Source of the DNA: Sulfitobacter litoralis
Lineage (GTDB): Bacteria; Pseudomonadota; Alphaproteobacteria; Rhodobacterales; Rhodobacteraceae
NCBI RefSeq assembly: GCF_900103185.1
Contig: NZ_FNJD01000008.1
Coordinates: 1 to 64,000, forward strand
Direction of reading: 5' to 3'
DNA: 64,000 bases
Shown: positions 32,916 through 41,707 of the stretch, piece by piece
Numbering within the stretch: the first letter of the stretch is position 1
Layout of the letters: every line of letters begins with the position of its first letter
Made by a program: the position numbers and the translations under genes
Notes under the pieces: generated by a model
What the model saw: the letters and a program-made list of their open reading frames with translations, nothing else
Database searches by the model: none
What the model was told of the DNA's origin: nothing

Positions 32916-34781
32916 ATGAATACAAGGATAAGGCAAGCTGTAATTACTATATCAAGGATAGTTGTGCGCCGATATATTTGCCTTGCTGTGCTTAAAGGGG
33001 CGCTGGTTCTTGCTGTTCCGGCGGGTGTCCTTGTGGCAGCGCCGACGGATGTCGTGGATACTCTTGACCACAGCATTTTAGATTCAGGGCGGAGCTGGCG
33101 GCGCGATGTGGATTTGCGGCGCTGGTCTGCGGATGGCTTGCGCGCCGATATGCGGCACAACATCGATAAGCTGGGCAGCCAGCGGGGTCCCGACCAAATC
33201 CGTGTGATGCTGGATATCGCAGAGCTGTATCTGTCGCATATGCTGCTGTTCGAGGCAGGGGCCATACTGGCCGATGTGGTGCCCGAGACCCCTGGTCCCA
33301 TACGACGTCATCGGGCGCTATCAGACGCGGTGCGGCTGCTTGCAGGAGAGGCTCCAACGGCGATGACGCCGCCTTTTTCGACCTCGCCGCTGGCGGGTAG
33401 TCGGCCGGATCGAGCCTTTTGGGCCAGCCTCGATGCCATCGCGACATCGGATGTTCGGCGGCTGTCACTTAATATCGAGGCCAGCTTTGGCGGGCTCAGC
33501 ACGCAGCCTGAATCAGTTGTACGTGCAGTGTTGCCCGTGCTGCTAGAGGCGGCGATAGAGTTGGACAAGCGCGAATATGTCGATGCGACGCTGCGCTTGA
33601 TGGATGAAATGCCGGACCTCGCGGGGGCTTCGTCCGGGACATTCCTGCGGGCACGGGCGGCGCAAAAGCGGGGCGATGAGGCCACCGCCCTTAGGACATA
33701 TCTAGAGGCCGCCGAGGGCTGGGACCAATATGCCGTGCGCGCGCGGATGGCGGTGGCGGATATGGCGCTTGCCGAGGGCGGGAAGGGGGCGTTGCTTGCC
33801 GCACAATCGACCCTAAAGAGCGGATCAGAAGCGTGGCGCGGCGGTCGTTATGAGCTGGAAGTGCTGTATCGCCAAGAACGCGTTTATCATGCGCTTGGCA
33901 ACGATCCCGAAGCGGTGCTGACCCTTGGTCGCATATTGCTGCGCTTTCCCGAGCGCGCCGAGGCGGCGTCGATCGAAGCACGTGCACAAGAATTGTTGGC
34001 GCGTATCTATGCTACGGGGGGCGAGGGGCAATATCCCTTGTCGGCGTGGATGGCGCTGCATCTGCGGCTGCTGCCACATTTCCGGTACACCGAAGGGTTC
34101 ACGGCGCAGATCGAAACGTTGGGCGACTATGTCCTGAAGCTCGGGTCAACCGACCTTGCGGCCAAGGAATACCGTCGTGCGGTGCGCATCCTGCAAGAAA
34201 AGCAGGAAGAACAGGGCACCTCGCGTGAGGCGGATATTTTCCGCCTGCACCTGAAGCTCGCGCAGGCCCAGATGCGCGGCGGCCAGTTCGCCGAGGCTCG
34301 GCTGACGCTTGACCAGATGGACCCGAGCGTTGCGCCAGAGCTGATGCAAGCGCATCAGACTTTGTTGGCAGAAGCCCTATCAAAGCTGGGGGATAAGCCC
34401 GCATTATTGAAGGCGTCGGTCAATACCCCGACGGCACAACATCTGCGCGATGTGGCTTTGGCGCTGTCCGAAGAAGAGCGCTGGCCGCAGGCATCAGAGG
34501 CTTTATCGCAGCTTTGGCGGGACTACCCACAGGCCTTTTCCTTGCAGGATGCCACACGGTTGCTGATTGCGGCCTACCGGTCTGAAGATCAGGGCACACT
34601 AGAGAAGGTCACCCGATCCTTTCCTAGCCTTACGCCGTCTAAGGATCTGATATCGCTAGCGAATAGCATTTCTGAAGCACGGGATGGTGTGGATCCTCTA
34701 AGCGCCAGCAGCGCTGCAAAGCGGTTAGATCAGCTGGAAAACGCTTTTGAAAGTATCGCCAATTCAGGGATATCTCCATGA
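32916..34781 (+). CDS. Exported TPR-rich protein of unknown function
   Basis: The protein has up to 621 residues. A signal-peptide-like segment (RRYICLAVLKGALVLAVPAGVLVAA) is followed by an almost entirely helical sequence with TPR-like pairs (for example GDEATALRTYLEAAEGWD, LAAKEYRRAVRILQEKQEE and GGQFAEARLTLDQMDPS). I do not recognise a named family. It lies between flgF and flgE, oriented with flgE, so a periplasmic flagellar assembly or motor-accessory role is plausible. The ATG at 32916 places about 16 residues before the signal; GTG 32964 would begin at the signal peptide and leave both CAAGGATA motifs outside the gene. Confidence 0.8.
   Translation: MNTRIRQAVITISRIVVRRYICLAVLKGALVLAVPAGVLVAAPTDVVDTLDHSILDSGRSWRRDVDLRRWSADGLRADMRHNIDKLGSQRGPDQIRVMLDIAELYLSHMLLFEAGAILADVVPETPGPIRRHRALSDAVRLLAGEAPTAMTPPFSTSPLAGSRPDRAFWASLDAIATSDVRRLSLNIEASFGGLSTQPESVVRAVLPVLLEAAIELDKREYVDATLRLMDEMPDLAGASSGTFLRARAAQKRGDEATALRTYLEAAEGWDQYAVRARMAVADMALAEGGKGALLAAQSTLKSGSEAWRGGRYELEVLYRQERVYHALGNDPEAVLTLGRILLRFPERAEAASIEARAQELLARIYATGGEGQYPLSAWMALHLRLLPHFRYTEGFTAQIETLGDYVLKLGSTDLAAKEYRRAVRILQEKQEEQGTSREADIFRLHLKLAQAQMRGGQFAEARLTLDQMDPSVAPELMQAHQTLLAEALSKLGDKPALLKASVNTPTAQHLRDVALALSEEERWPQASEALSQLWRDYPQAFSLQDATRLLIAAYRSEDQGTLEKVTRSFPSLTPSKDLISLANSISEARDGVDPLSASSAAKRLDQLENAFESIANSGISP
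32923..32960 (+). promoter_or_regulatory. Two CAAGGATA motifs, 30 bp apart
   Basis: CAAGGATA occurs at 32923-32930 and 32953-32960. They are exactly 30 bp apart, near three helical turns, in the flgF/TPR-gene divergent region. Confidence 0.4.
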
Positions 34782-34837
34782 ACTCGCATCCTGATGCGTC
34801 GAAATTGCAAGGTTAGGCAAAAATAAAACGCTACAAT

Positions 34838-34851
34838 TTAACCTTCCTTAA
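34838..34851 (+). promoter_or_regulatory. TTAA-N6-TTAA box before flgE
   Basis: TTAACCTTCCTTAAAC starts at 34838, with 6 bp between the TTAA halves. It is 61 bp before the flgE ATG and nearly the same as the box before the Slam-lipoprotein gene. A one-mismatch CAAGAATA lies at 34879. Confidence 0.4.
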
Positions 34852-34911
34852 ACTAATCCGTCTATTTGTGCTATTAGGCAAGAATACCAAGAACGATAAC
34901 GAGGTAGAAAC

Positions 34912-36213
34912 ATGAGCATTTCAAGTGCGCTTCAGACCGGTGTCAGCGGGTTGCGCGCCAACTCCAAAGCGGTTGGCAGCATCTCCGAGAACATCGCAAA
35001 CTCGAACACGGTGGGGTACCGCCGCGGGTTCGCGCATATGGTCACGACCACGGCTTCGGGCGGAAATGGTGACGGGGTTTTGTCGGTTAATGCCGTCGAA
35101 GAGATAGACATCTCGACAGCGGGCGGCTTGATCTCGACCAACTCGCCTACCGATCTGGCGATCGGCGGGAATGGTTTTTTCTCGGTGTCGATGAACCCGA
35201 ACGAAACAGTTCAGACCAACTATATGCTCACGCGTGCAGGATCTTTCCTGCCGGATGAAAAGGGCAATCTGCAAAATGCGGCGGGATATTACCTTGCCGG
35301 TTATCCCTATCAGCTGGATGGCGGCATCGGATCCGTCGACCGCACATCGTTTAGCGATATGGAAACCGTAAACATCGGTAACCTGAATATCTCTGCCGGG
35401 GTGACGACGACCATTTCTTCCTTTGGCAACCTGCCGTCGCAAGATACAGGTCAGGCCGAACCCGGTGCGCCTTTTGTGACCTCATCCGAAGTGTTTACCG
35501 CCTTGGGTGAAAGCCAGCGGGTAAGCTTTTCCTGGGCCCCCGGCGCGACGGCCAATACGTGGGATCTGGCGATCGCGGACCAGAAGGGTGATCCCTTGGG
35601 CAGCGTCACAATCGAATTCAACAACGCAGGTCCGGCCGCCGGTTCGCCCCTAGGGTATACAAACGCCACGTCGACAGCGACAGCACCGGCTGCGTTTTCA
35701 GTTGATCCAGAGACAGGTGTGGCAACCATCACGTTGAATAACGGTGTCGTCCCGCAAGAGATCGACATCACATTGGGCAAGCCGGGCAGCTTTGACGGGA
35801 TCAGCCAGTTCGCCGGTGACTTCAGCCTCGCATTTGATCGCGACGGGTCCAGTGCAGGGGAGTTGGTGCGTACCGAGATCACCGAAGAGGGCACTTTGTT
35901 CGGCATTTTTGACAATGGTATGCGCCGCGCCCTTTACGATATTCCTGTCGCTGTTGTGGCCAACCCCAACGGGCTGGTCGAGGTGAAGGGCAACGCCTAT
36001 CGCCTGTCTGGCGAGACCGGGTCGTTCTCTGCGTTGCAGGCCAATTCCTCTACCGTTGGGTCGATCAACGCCGGGGCGCTTGAAGGCTCTAACGTGGACA
36101 TTGCGCAAGAGATGACCGACTTGATCAAAGCGCAGCGGGCGTTTTCTACCAACGCCAAAGTTATCACGACCGTCGACGATATGATGGATGAAACCACCCG
36201 TCTGAAGCGATAA
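34912..36213 (+). CDS. flgE: Flagellar hook protein FlgE
   Basis: The 433-residue hook protein has an N-terminal SSALQTGVSGLRANSKAVGSISENIANSNTVGYRRG, central FlgE domains (FLPDEKGNLQNAAGYYLAGY) and a C-terminal LEGSNVDIAQEMTDLIKAQRAFSTNAKVITTVDDMMDE. GAGGTAGAAAC precedes the ATG. It begins the flgE-flgK-flgL unit. Confidence 0.95.
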   Translation: MSISSALQTGVSGLRANSKAVGSISENIANSNTVGYRRGFAHMVTTTASGGNGDGVLSVNAVEEIDISTAGGLISTNSPTDLAIGGNGFFSVSMNPNETVQTNYMLTRAGSFLPDEKGNLQNAAGYYLAGYPYQLDGGIGSVDRTSFSDMETVNIGNLNISAGVTTTISSFGNLPSQDTGQAEPGAPFVTSSEVFTALGESQRVSFSWAPGATANTWDLAIADQKGDPLGSVTIEFNNAGPAAGSPLGYTNATSTATAPAAFSVDPETGVATITLNNGVVPQEIDITLGKPGSFDGISQFAGDFSLAFDRDGSSAGELVRTEITEEGTLFGIFDNGMRRALYDIPVAVVANPNGLVEVKGNAYRLSGETGSFSALQANSSTVGSINAGALEGSNVDIAQEMTDLIKAQRAFSTNAKVITTVDDMMDETTRLKR

Positions 36214-36239
36214 TCCAGACGGTCTGACCGGAGCATGAC

Positions 36240-37658
36240 ATGAGCCTTACGGGCGCGCTGAATTCGGCCACGGCCGGGTTATATACCACACAGGGTCAGT
36301 CGCGGGTCGCGGCGGATAACGTGTCGAATGCGATGAACCCGGGGTATGTCCGGCGCGAGGCGGTGCTTGTCACCGCCAGCGGCGGGCAAGGCGGCGCTGT
36401 GATCAGCGAGGTCCGCCGCGAAGTCGATGCGACGCTGCAGCGGATGTCGCGGCTCGAAAACGCCCGGATGACGCAGTACCAATCGATTCAGGAAGGGCTG
36501 ACCAGCTATACTTCCTATCTGGGGCAGCCCGGCGATGGTACGTCGCCCGCGGACCGGTTCAACGATTTTCAGAACAGTCTGACAACACTGGTAAATATGC
36601 CATCGTCGAATGGTGCGCAGACCGCGGTTGCGTTGGCAGCAGAGGATTTGGCGCGATCGGTCAAAGGGGCGGCGACGACCTTGTCCACCACGCTGAGCGA
36701 CGTGAACATGGAGATCCGCTATGAAGTCGCGGATTTGAACACCGCGCTCTATCAGCTGCGTGACCTGAATGCCTCGGGCAGCAGTTTTGCGCCAGGATCG
36801 CTAGAGGCTGCGCAATTTGATGAAAAAGTAGATACGATCCTTGATCAGATATCGGGCATTGTGGATACGCGGATGCACCGGTCGTCCAATGGGTCGATCA
36901 GCCTATATACCGTCAGCGGTGCGGCTTTGCTTGAAGGGCAAGTGGTTCAGGACGTGACCTTTAACCCCAGTGACGGGACGCTGATGGCGGGCAAACAAGA
37001 CATCACCCCGTTCAAAGACGGCGTCCGCGGTGTGCAGCACGGCAGTCTTGCGGGGCTATCCGAACTGAAAAGAGAGACGATACCGCGGTTTAGTCAACAG
37101 TTGGATGAATTCGCCCGCGGGTTGATCCAGACCTTCGAAGGGGCCGACGCCAGCCTGGAACCGAACGAGGCAGGCTTGTTCACCGACAACGGCAGTGCTT
37201 TTGATCCCGATAACCTCACCGGACTGGCCAGCCGCTTGCAGGTGAACGACAAGATTTCCTCAACTGGCGATGCCGAGGTTTGGCGTATTCGGGACGGGTT
37301 AGAGGCGGTTTCCCCTGGTGCAGGGTCTGAAATGGGGCAAATCAACGCCTTTCTGACCGCACTTGATGACCCCATGAACGCCGCGAAAGGCACAGGCATT
37401 CCGAGCGAGGTCTCATTGCGTGATTTCTCAGCCGAGATGATCACCAGTCAGGCGGCAGAGCGTGCGCGGGCCGAGAATGATTTCAATGCAGCGGCCTCTG
37501 CGGCCGAGGTGGTGATGTCGGCGCGACGCAATTCCGAGGGCGTCAATATCGACGACGAGATGCAGCAATTGTTGTTGATCGAACAAAGTTACGCGGCAAA
37601 TTCCAGAGTGCTCGCAGCAGTGTCAGAGATGATCGACACGCTGATCGCAGCGGTATGA
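36240..37658 (+). CDS. flgK: Hook-filament junction protein FlgK (HAP1)
   Basis: The 472-residue product has the HAP1 N-terminus (LTGALNSATAGLYTTQGQSRVAADNVSNAMNPGYVRREAV) and C-terminus (NSEGVNIDDEMQQLLLIEQSYAANSRVLAAVSEMIDTL). Between these is a helical region with RFNDFQNSLTTLVNMPSSNGAQ. It joins hook to filament. It is separated from flgE by 26 bp and from flgL by 10 bp. Confidence 0.95.
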   Translation: MSLTGALNSATAGLYTTQGQSRVAADNVSNAMNPGYVRREAVLVTASGGQGGAVISEVRREVDATLQRMSRLENARMTQYQSIQEGLTSYTSYLGQPGDGTSPADRFNDFQNSLTTLVNMPSSNGAQTAVALAAEDLARSVKGAATTLSTTLSDVNMEIRYEVADLNTALYQLRDLNASGSSFAPGSLEAAQFDEKVDTILDQISGIVDTRMHRSSNGSISLYTVSGAALLEGQVVQDVTFNPSDGTLMAGKQDITPFKDGVRGVQHGSLAGLSELKRETIPRFSQQLDEFARGLIQTFEGADASLEPNEAGLFTDNGSAFDPDNLTGLASRLQVNDKISSTGDAEVWRIRDGLEAVSPGAGSEMGQINAFLTALDDPMNAAKGTGIPSEVSLRDFSAEMITSQAAERARAENDFNAAASAAEVVMSARRNSEGVNIDDEMQQLLLIEQSYAANSRVLAAVSEMIDTLIAAV

Positions 37659-37668
37659 GGCGGATAAA

Positions 37669-38748
37669 ATGGTTCTAGGCATCAGCAGTTTTTCGTCGTT
37701 TCAGTTTAACCTTTTCAACCGGCAGAACGTACAGAGCAACACAATGGCGTTGCAGCGTGCGAGCGAGGAAGTCGCCACCGGAAAAAAGGCCGACATCTAT
37801 GCCGATCTCGGCCCGCGCGCCGCGTCGGTCATGAAACTGCACGGCCGTGAGGCGAATACGCAAACCTTTATAACGTCGAACAAGGTCCTCGGCAGCAAGC
37901 TTGACGCGATGCTTGCCTCGGTCGACGCTGCGCGCACGCAGGTGCAATCGGTGCTGGAAAGCGCGTTGGTCAATGCAACGCGGGACAACAATGGGGCCGA
38001 AGTGCTCCAGATGCAGGCGCGGGCAGCCCTTGAAAGCCTCGTGTCGACGATGAACACCTCGTATAACGGGGAAAACCTGTTTTCAGGTCTGGAATCCAAC
38101 AAGACCGCGCTGACACGTTGGCCGGAAAATAGTGCTGAAACCGGGCGGTCACCGCAATCTGTGATGGAAGAAATCTTTGGTTCCGGCCCGACGGATCCCG
38201 CAAGTGCCCAAGCGATTGCAGATCAGATTGACGCGGTTTTCCAGTCTCAAGACGCCGATGCCAGCCGAAATTTCCAAGGCACTTTTTATCAAGCGTCACC
38301 CGAAGCCGATGCAGCTGGCAACGAGACAAAGCAGCTTAGTGCTTGGGTGAATACCGGCCAAGAGGTGTCATATGGCGTGCGTGCGAATGAACAATCCTTC
38401 CGCGATGCCTATAAGGGCTTGGCAATGCTTGCTGTTTCGGATGTGAGCCAGATGGATGACGCGGCCTATAGCACTTGGATGTCAGAGGTCGTCGACAGCC
38501 TGTCAGCGTCGCAGGAAGGGATGTTGGATATCTCTGCACGGATCGGTTTCAACCAGCAGATCGTCGAGAAAACACAGATGCAGCTGAATGATCTATCGTT
38601 GGTCCAGCGCACGCAGATTTCCAACTACGAGAGCGTTGACCCCTATGAGGCAGCCACGCGGATGAACAGTCTGGAAACGCAGTTGCAAGCGAGCTATCAG
38701 GTGACATCGCGGCTCTCGAGCCTGTCGATCCTGAACTATCTGCGCTGA
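37669..38748 (+). CDS. flgL: Hook-filament junction protein FlgL (HAP3)
   Basis: The 359-residue flagellin-like protein has an N-terminal half with QSNTMALQRASEEVATGKKADIYADLGPRAASVMKLH and a C-terminal helix with SVDPYEAATRMNSLETQLQASYQVTSRLSSLSILNYL. The tail LSILNYL is typical of FlgL and flagellin ends. Its stop is immediately adjacent to the stop of the convergent regulator gene. Confidence 0.93.
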   Translation: MVLGISSFSSFQFNLFNRQNVQSNTMALQRASEEVATGKKADIYADLGPRAASVMKLHGREANTQTFITSNKVLGSKLDAMLASVDAARTQVQSVLESALVNATRDNNGAEVLQMQARAALESLVSTMNTSYNGENLFSGLESNKTALTRWPENSAETGRSPQSVMEEIFGSGPTDPASAQAIADQIDAVFQSQDADASRNFQGTFYQASPEADAAGNETKQLSAWVNTGQEVSYGVRANEQSFRDAYKGLAMLAVSDVSQMDDAAYSTWMSEVVDSLSASQEGMLDISARIGFNQQIVEKTQMQLNDLSLVQRTQISNYESVDPYEAATRMNSLETQLQASYQVTSRLSSLSILNYLR

Positions 38749-39453
38749 TCAGCTTGCCTTGGAGGTCACCTCGGGCGAGCTGAGCTTATAGCCACGACCA
38801 TGTACGGTTTCGATATACTGCCAGCCCGACTTTGACGCCGACGCGAGCTTTTTGCGCAGCTTGCAGATGTAGACGTCAATCACCTTGTCAAACGGCTGGT
38901 CGATGCTGCTGCCATAGATGGCGTCATAGATCGCGTTTTTCGAGATGACCTTGTTCGAGTTCAGCGCAAGATGCTGAAACACCGAGTATTCTCGTTTCGA
39001 CAACTTAATCCGGCTGCCAGACACAATCGGGTCGCGCCCGTCGAAATAGGCCGTCAGCTCTCCGACAATCACGCTTTCAGAGGCGTGACCATAGTGCCGC
39101 CGGATAATCGAATTTGTCCGCGACAGCACCTCTGCACCGCGTATAGGGCTTACGATCACATCATCGGCCCCGAGGTTCAGCAGATCTGAGGTGTCTTTGG
39201 CGTTGCGGAAATCCTTGAGGACGATGACCGGATTGACGCAGCCTGCTGTACGCATCGCACGGATATACTCACGCGTGTCATCGCCTTCACCGATCAAAAC
39301 CGCATTGGTTTGGTGGCCAGGTTGCAGCAAGGGGCCAAGCCCGGTGGTGAAAAACTCGGCTGTCACAAACTGAAGCTCGATACCTGCGCTGCGCAGTTCT
39401 GCGGTTAGGCCGGCGCATCGTTCTTTCCGCTGTTCGAAAATATACATGCGCAT
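38749..39453 (-). CDS. Orphan CtrA-family regulator with degenerate receiver (FtcR/Rem-like)
   Basis: The protein has 234 residues. The C-terminal winged helix is strongly CtrA-like: LSKREYSVFQHLALNSNKVISKNAIYDAIYG, FDKVIDVYICKLRKKL, ETVHGRGYKL. The receiver half has lost its phosphorylation residues: the acidic pair is EQR, the phosphoacceptor position reads VLIG (Gly 55), and the conserved Lys of strand 5 is replaced in VIVSPI. Orphan OmpR-type regulators inside alphaproteobacterial flagellar clusters (Brucella FtcR, Sinorhizobium Rem) activate flagellar genes, and this is a good candidate for that role. The start could be 39453 or 39447. Confidence 0.82.
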   Translation of the reverse strand: MRMYIFEQRKERCAGLTAELRSAGIELQFVTAEFFTTGLGPLLQPGHQTNAVLIGEGDDTREYIRAMRTAGCVNPVIVLKDFRNAKDTSDLLNLGADDVIVSPIRGAEVLSRTNSIIRRHYGHASESVIVGELTAYFDGRDPIVSGSRIKLSKREYSVFQHLALNSNKVISKNAIYDAIYGSSIDQPFDKVIDVYICKLRKKLASASKSGWQYIETVHGRGYKLSSPEVTSKAS

Positions 39454-39564
39454 GTTTTTGTGCCCTAAACCCTGACTATTCCTATCGGTAGCAAGTATAT
39501 TCTGCGGTAGCAACAATTAATAGATGATTTAACTTGTATAAAACGGTCTGCTACGTGATTATGG

Positions 39565-39572
39565 CAAGGATA
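39565..39572 (+). promoter_or_regulatory. CAAGGATA motif before flgI
   Basis: Copy in GGCAAGGATAGTTGAAC, 31 bp before the flgI ATG; the GATAGTTG extension is shared with the copy at 32953. Confidence 0.4.
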
Positions 39573-39603
39573 GTTGAACTGTTCTTGTACCGGAGATTTC
39601 GCA

Positions 39604-40785
39604 ATGGCGCACCGCCAGCGACCCCCTTTTTCAGCATGGCTGCGCGGCTTGCAGGTGATTGCGGCAGCCGCGCTGCTTGCGTTGCCGGCAGTCCCCGCGG
39701 GCGCGCAGGTTCGGATCAAGGACATCGCGCATTTCGAAGGGGTCCGGGAAAACCATTTGATCGGCTATGGCTTGGTTGTGGGCCTTTTGGGGACGGGGGA
39801 TAAGCTGAACTCCAGCCCCTTCACCCGTGAATCCATTCGCGGCATGCTTGAACGTTTGGGCGTTGCCAATCTGGATGGCGAGACGCTGAAGACCAAAAAT
39901 ACCGCAGCTGTGATGGTTACGGCCAAGCTGCCGCCTTTTGCGCGGCGCGGATCGCCCATCGATATCACGGTGTCGTCCTTGGGCGATGCGACCAGCCTGC
40001 GCGGTGGCACCTTGTTGATCACACCGCTGACCGGTGCAGACGGTGAGGTCTATGCCGTCGGACAGGGTGCGGTCGCGGCCTCGGGGTATCGCGTAGACGG
40101 CAATGCCGCGAGCGTCGTGGACGGCGTTCCGACTATCGCACGGATCGAAAACGGTGCCATCGTTGAGCGCGAGATCGAATTTAGCCTCTTCCAGCTCGAC
40201 AGCATCCGAATTGCGCTGAACAATCCGGATTTTACGACCGCTGACCGTGTGCGCGAGGCGATTGCCCGACACCTCGGGTCTAGTCAGGTCGAAGTGCTGG
40301 ATTCCGGCACGATCGAGGTCTGGGTCGGTGACAAGCGCAACGCCCCAGAGACGATCATGGCAGTTGAAAATCTGCTGGTCACGCCGGATGCCGTTGCGCG
40401 GGTCGTGATCGACGAGAAATCCGGCACCATCGTCATGGGAGCTGATGTGCGGATCGCGCAGGTTGCCATCAGTCAAGGCGGATTGACCGTGCGCGTGCGC
40501 GAGAACTTTGGCGTTAGCCAGCCCGGTCCAATCAGTGTTGGTGGCAATACGGCTGTGATCAGCGAAAAACCCATCTCTATCGGGGGGACGACCGTGATCG
40601 TGCCCGAAACGGAAATCGATATCCAGGAAACTGACGGCAGCTTTAGCATTCTGAACGGTGACGTGAGCCTGCAGGAACTGGTTGATGGGTTGAACGCCAT
40701 TGGCGTTGGCGCACGGCAGACAATCGCGATCCTGCAGGCGATCAAAGCCGCCGGTGCCCTACACGCCGATCTGGAGATTATCTGA
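39604..40785 (+). CDS. flgI: Flagellar P-ring protein FlgI
   Basis: The 393-residue precursor has a signal peptide (to about AGAQ, residue 35). The classic FlgI start is VRIKDIAHFEGVRENHLIGYGLVVGLLGTGDK. LKTKNTAAVMVTAKLPPFARRGSPIDITVSSLGDATSLRGGTL and the end VDGLNAIGVGARQTIAILQAIKAAGALHADLEII are full-length family matches. The ATG at 39604 follows GGAG; the longer TTG start at 39574 is less likely. FlgI stop and flgJ start overlap by one base. Confidence 0.96.
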   Translation: MAHRQRPPFSAWLRGLQVIAAAALLALPAVPAGAQVRIKDIAHFEGVRENHLIGYGLVVGLLGTGDKLNSSPFTRESIRGMLERLGVANLDGETLKTKNTAAVMVTAKLPPFARRGSPIDITVSSLGDATSLRGGTLLITPLTGADGEVYAVGQGAVAASGYRVDGNAASVVDGVPTIARIENGAIVEREIEFSLFQLDSIRIALNNPDFTTADRVREAIARHLGSSQVEVLDSGTIEVWVGDKRNAPETIMAVENLLVTPDAVARVVIDEKSGTIVMGADVRIAQVAISQGGLTVRVRENFGVSQPGPISVGGNTAVISEKPISIGGTTVIVPETEIDIQETDGSFSILNGDVSLQELVDGLNAIGVGARQTIAILQAIKAAGALHADLEII

Positions 40786-41087
40786 TGACGGGTCCAATTA
40801 CTCCGGCGCTGCCTGCTTTCGACATCGCCAAGCCCGATCGCGCGGCACAGACGGGCAAGGAATTCGAAAAGGTGTTTCTGACCCAGTTTGTCGATGAGAT
40901 GATGAAGACGGCCGGCTCATCTGCGTTCGGGGGCGAGCAGCAAGCCGATATGTGGCGGTCGTTCATGTCAGAAGCCGTTGCTGGCCAGCTTGTCGAACAG
41001 GGCGGTTTCGGGTTCTCGGGCAGCGTGTCGCAGATGCTGGATGCTTACGGTCAGGGCAAATCCACGGTCGGAGGGCAGGGCGAATGA
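40785..41087 (+). CDS. Rod-binding protein (FlgJ N-terminal type / CheL)
   Basis: The 100-residue protein corresponds to only the rod-binding domain of FlgJ: AAQTGKEFEKVFLTQFVDEMMKTA, then GEQQADMWRSFMSEAVAGQLVEQGGFG. It lacks a peptidoglycan hydrolase domain, as is usual in Alphaproteobacteria; a separate lytic transglycosylase gene is at 45584. It likely caps rod assembly. It is coupled to flgI upstream and to the FlgN-like gene downstream (ATGA overlap). Confidence 0.9.
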   Translation: MTGPITPALPAFDIAKPDRAAQTGKEFEKVFLTQFVDEMMKTAGSSAFGGEQQADMWRSFMSEAVAGQLVEQGGFGFSGSVSQMLDAYGQGKSTVGGQGE

Positions 41088-41575
41088 TGTCGCGCACCTT
41101 CCGCTTTGGTCAACGCGGCAGCACCCCAGAGGGGGAGGCGACGGACCAGCCTGCATTAACCCCGCAGGACGAAGAAAACATCCACGCCTATGTGGCGAAG
41201 ATCCACGATACAATCAACGTGCTGAACCGCGAGATAGACGCGATCAAGGCCGGCGATCTGGACGTTGTCAGCGCGATCTTCGAGGAGAAATCCCGCGCGC
41301 TGAAATGGTTGGAACTGCAAACACCGCTTGTAGAGCCCTTTATCGATCACCCGATTATGACGGAGCTGGAGGTCAAGCGGCACCTCAAGCACCTCAAAAG
41401 CGCGATTGAAGAAGACAGCGCCATTTTGTCCCGCATGGCGGTGGCGGCGCGCACCATTCTGCGCGAGGTGAAAAAGATCAGCAATCGTAACGACCTAGAT
41501 GGAAATTACGGGAAGATGGGGCAACGTGTCAGCGGTGTTGCCGACAAGAATATGCGCGTTGATCAGAAATTCTGA
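41084..41575 (+). CDS. FlgN-like flagellar export chaperone (tentative)
   Basis: This 163-residue, mostly helical protein has heptad-like stretches (HAYVAKIHDTINVLNREIDAIKAGDLDVVSAIFEEKSRAL) that resemble the FlgN chaperone family for FlgK/FlgL. The position at the end of the flgI-flgJ unit, close to flagellin, is common for FlgN in Rhodobacterales. The first ATG overlaps the preceding stop as ATGA; a second ATG follows immediately. Function is inferred. Confidence 0.65.
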   Translation: MMSRTFRFGQRGSTPEGEATDQPALTPQDEENIHAYVAKIHDTINVLNREIDAIKAGDLDVVSAIFEEKSRALKWLELQTPLVEPFIDHPIMTELEVKRHLKHLKSAIEEDSAILSRMAVAARTILREVKKISNRNDLDGNYGKMGQRVSGVADKNMRVDQKF

Positions 41576-41603
41576 TCCGCTTTCTAGCGATTTACCCATT
41601 TTG

Positions 41604-41618
41604 TTAACCCTGCTTTAA
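41604..41618 (+). promoter_or_regulatory. CtrA-type box before flagellin
   Basis: TTAA at 41604-41607 and 41615-41618 with a 7-bp spacer, 90 bp before the flagellin ATG. A 7-bp inverted repeat (AACCTGA at 41617-41623 with TCAGGTT at 41637-41643) overlaps it. Confidence 0.65.
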
Positions 41619-41707
41619 CCTGAGCTGCTAAGTAGTTCAGGTTAGCCTTTCTACGGCTGACCTCAGTCAGAAGACTGGATCAATACGAGAAGCAAGGAGA
41701 ACATTAA

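Noticed and set aside
39559..39580. Sigma-54 promoter reading of TGGCAAGGATAGTTG before flgI
   Set aside because: The spacing between GG and the TTG element does not fit -24/-12, and other copies of the motif lack the GG.
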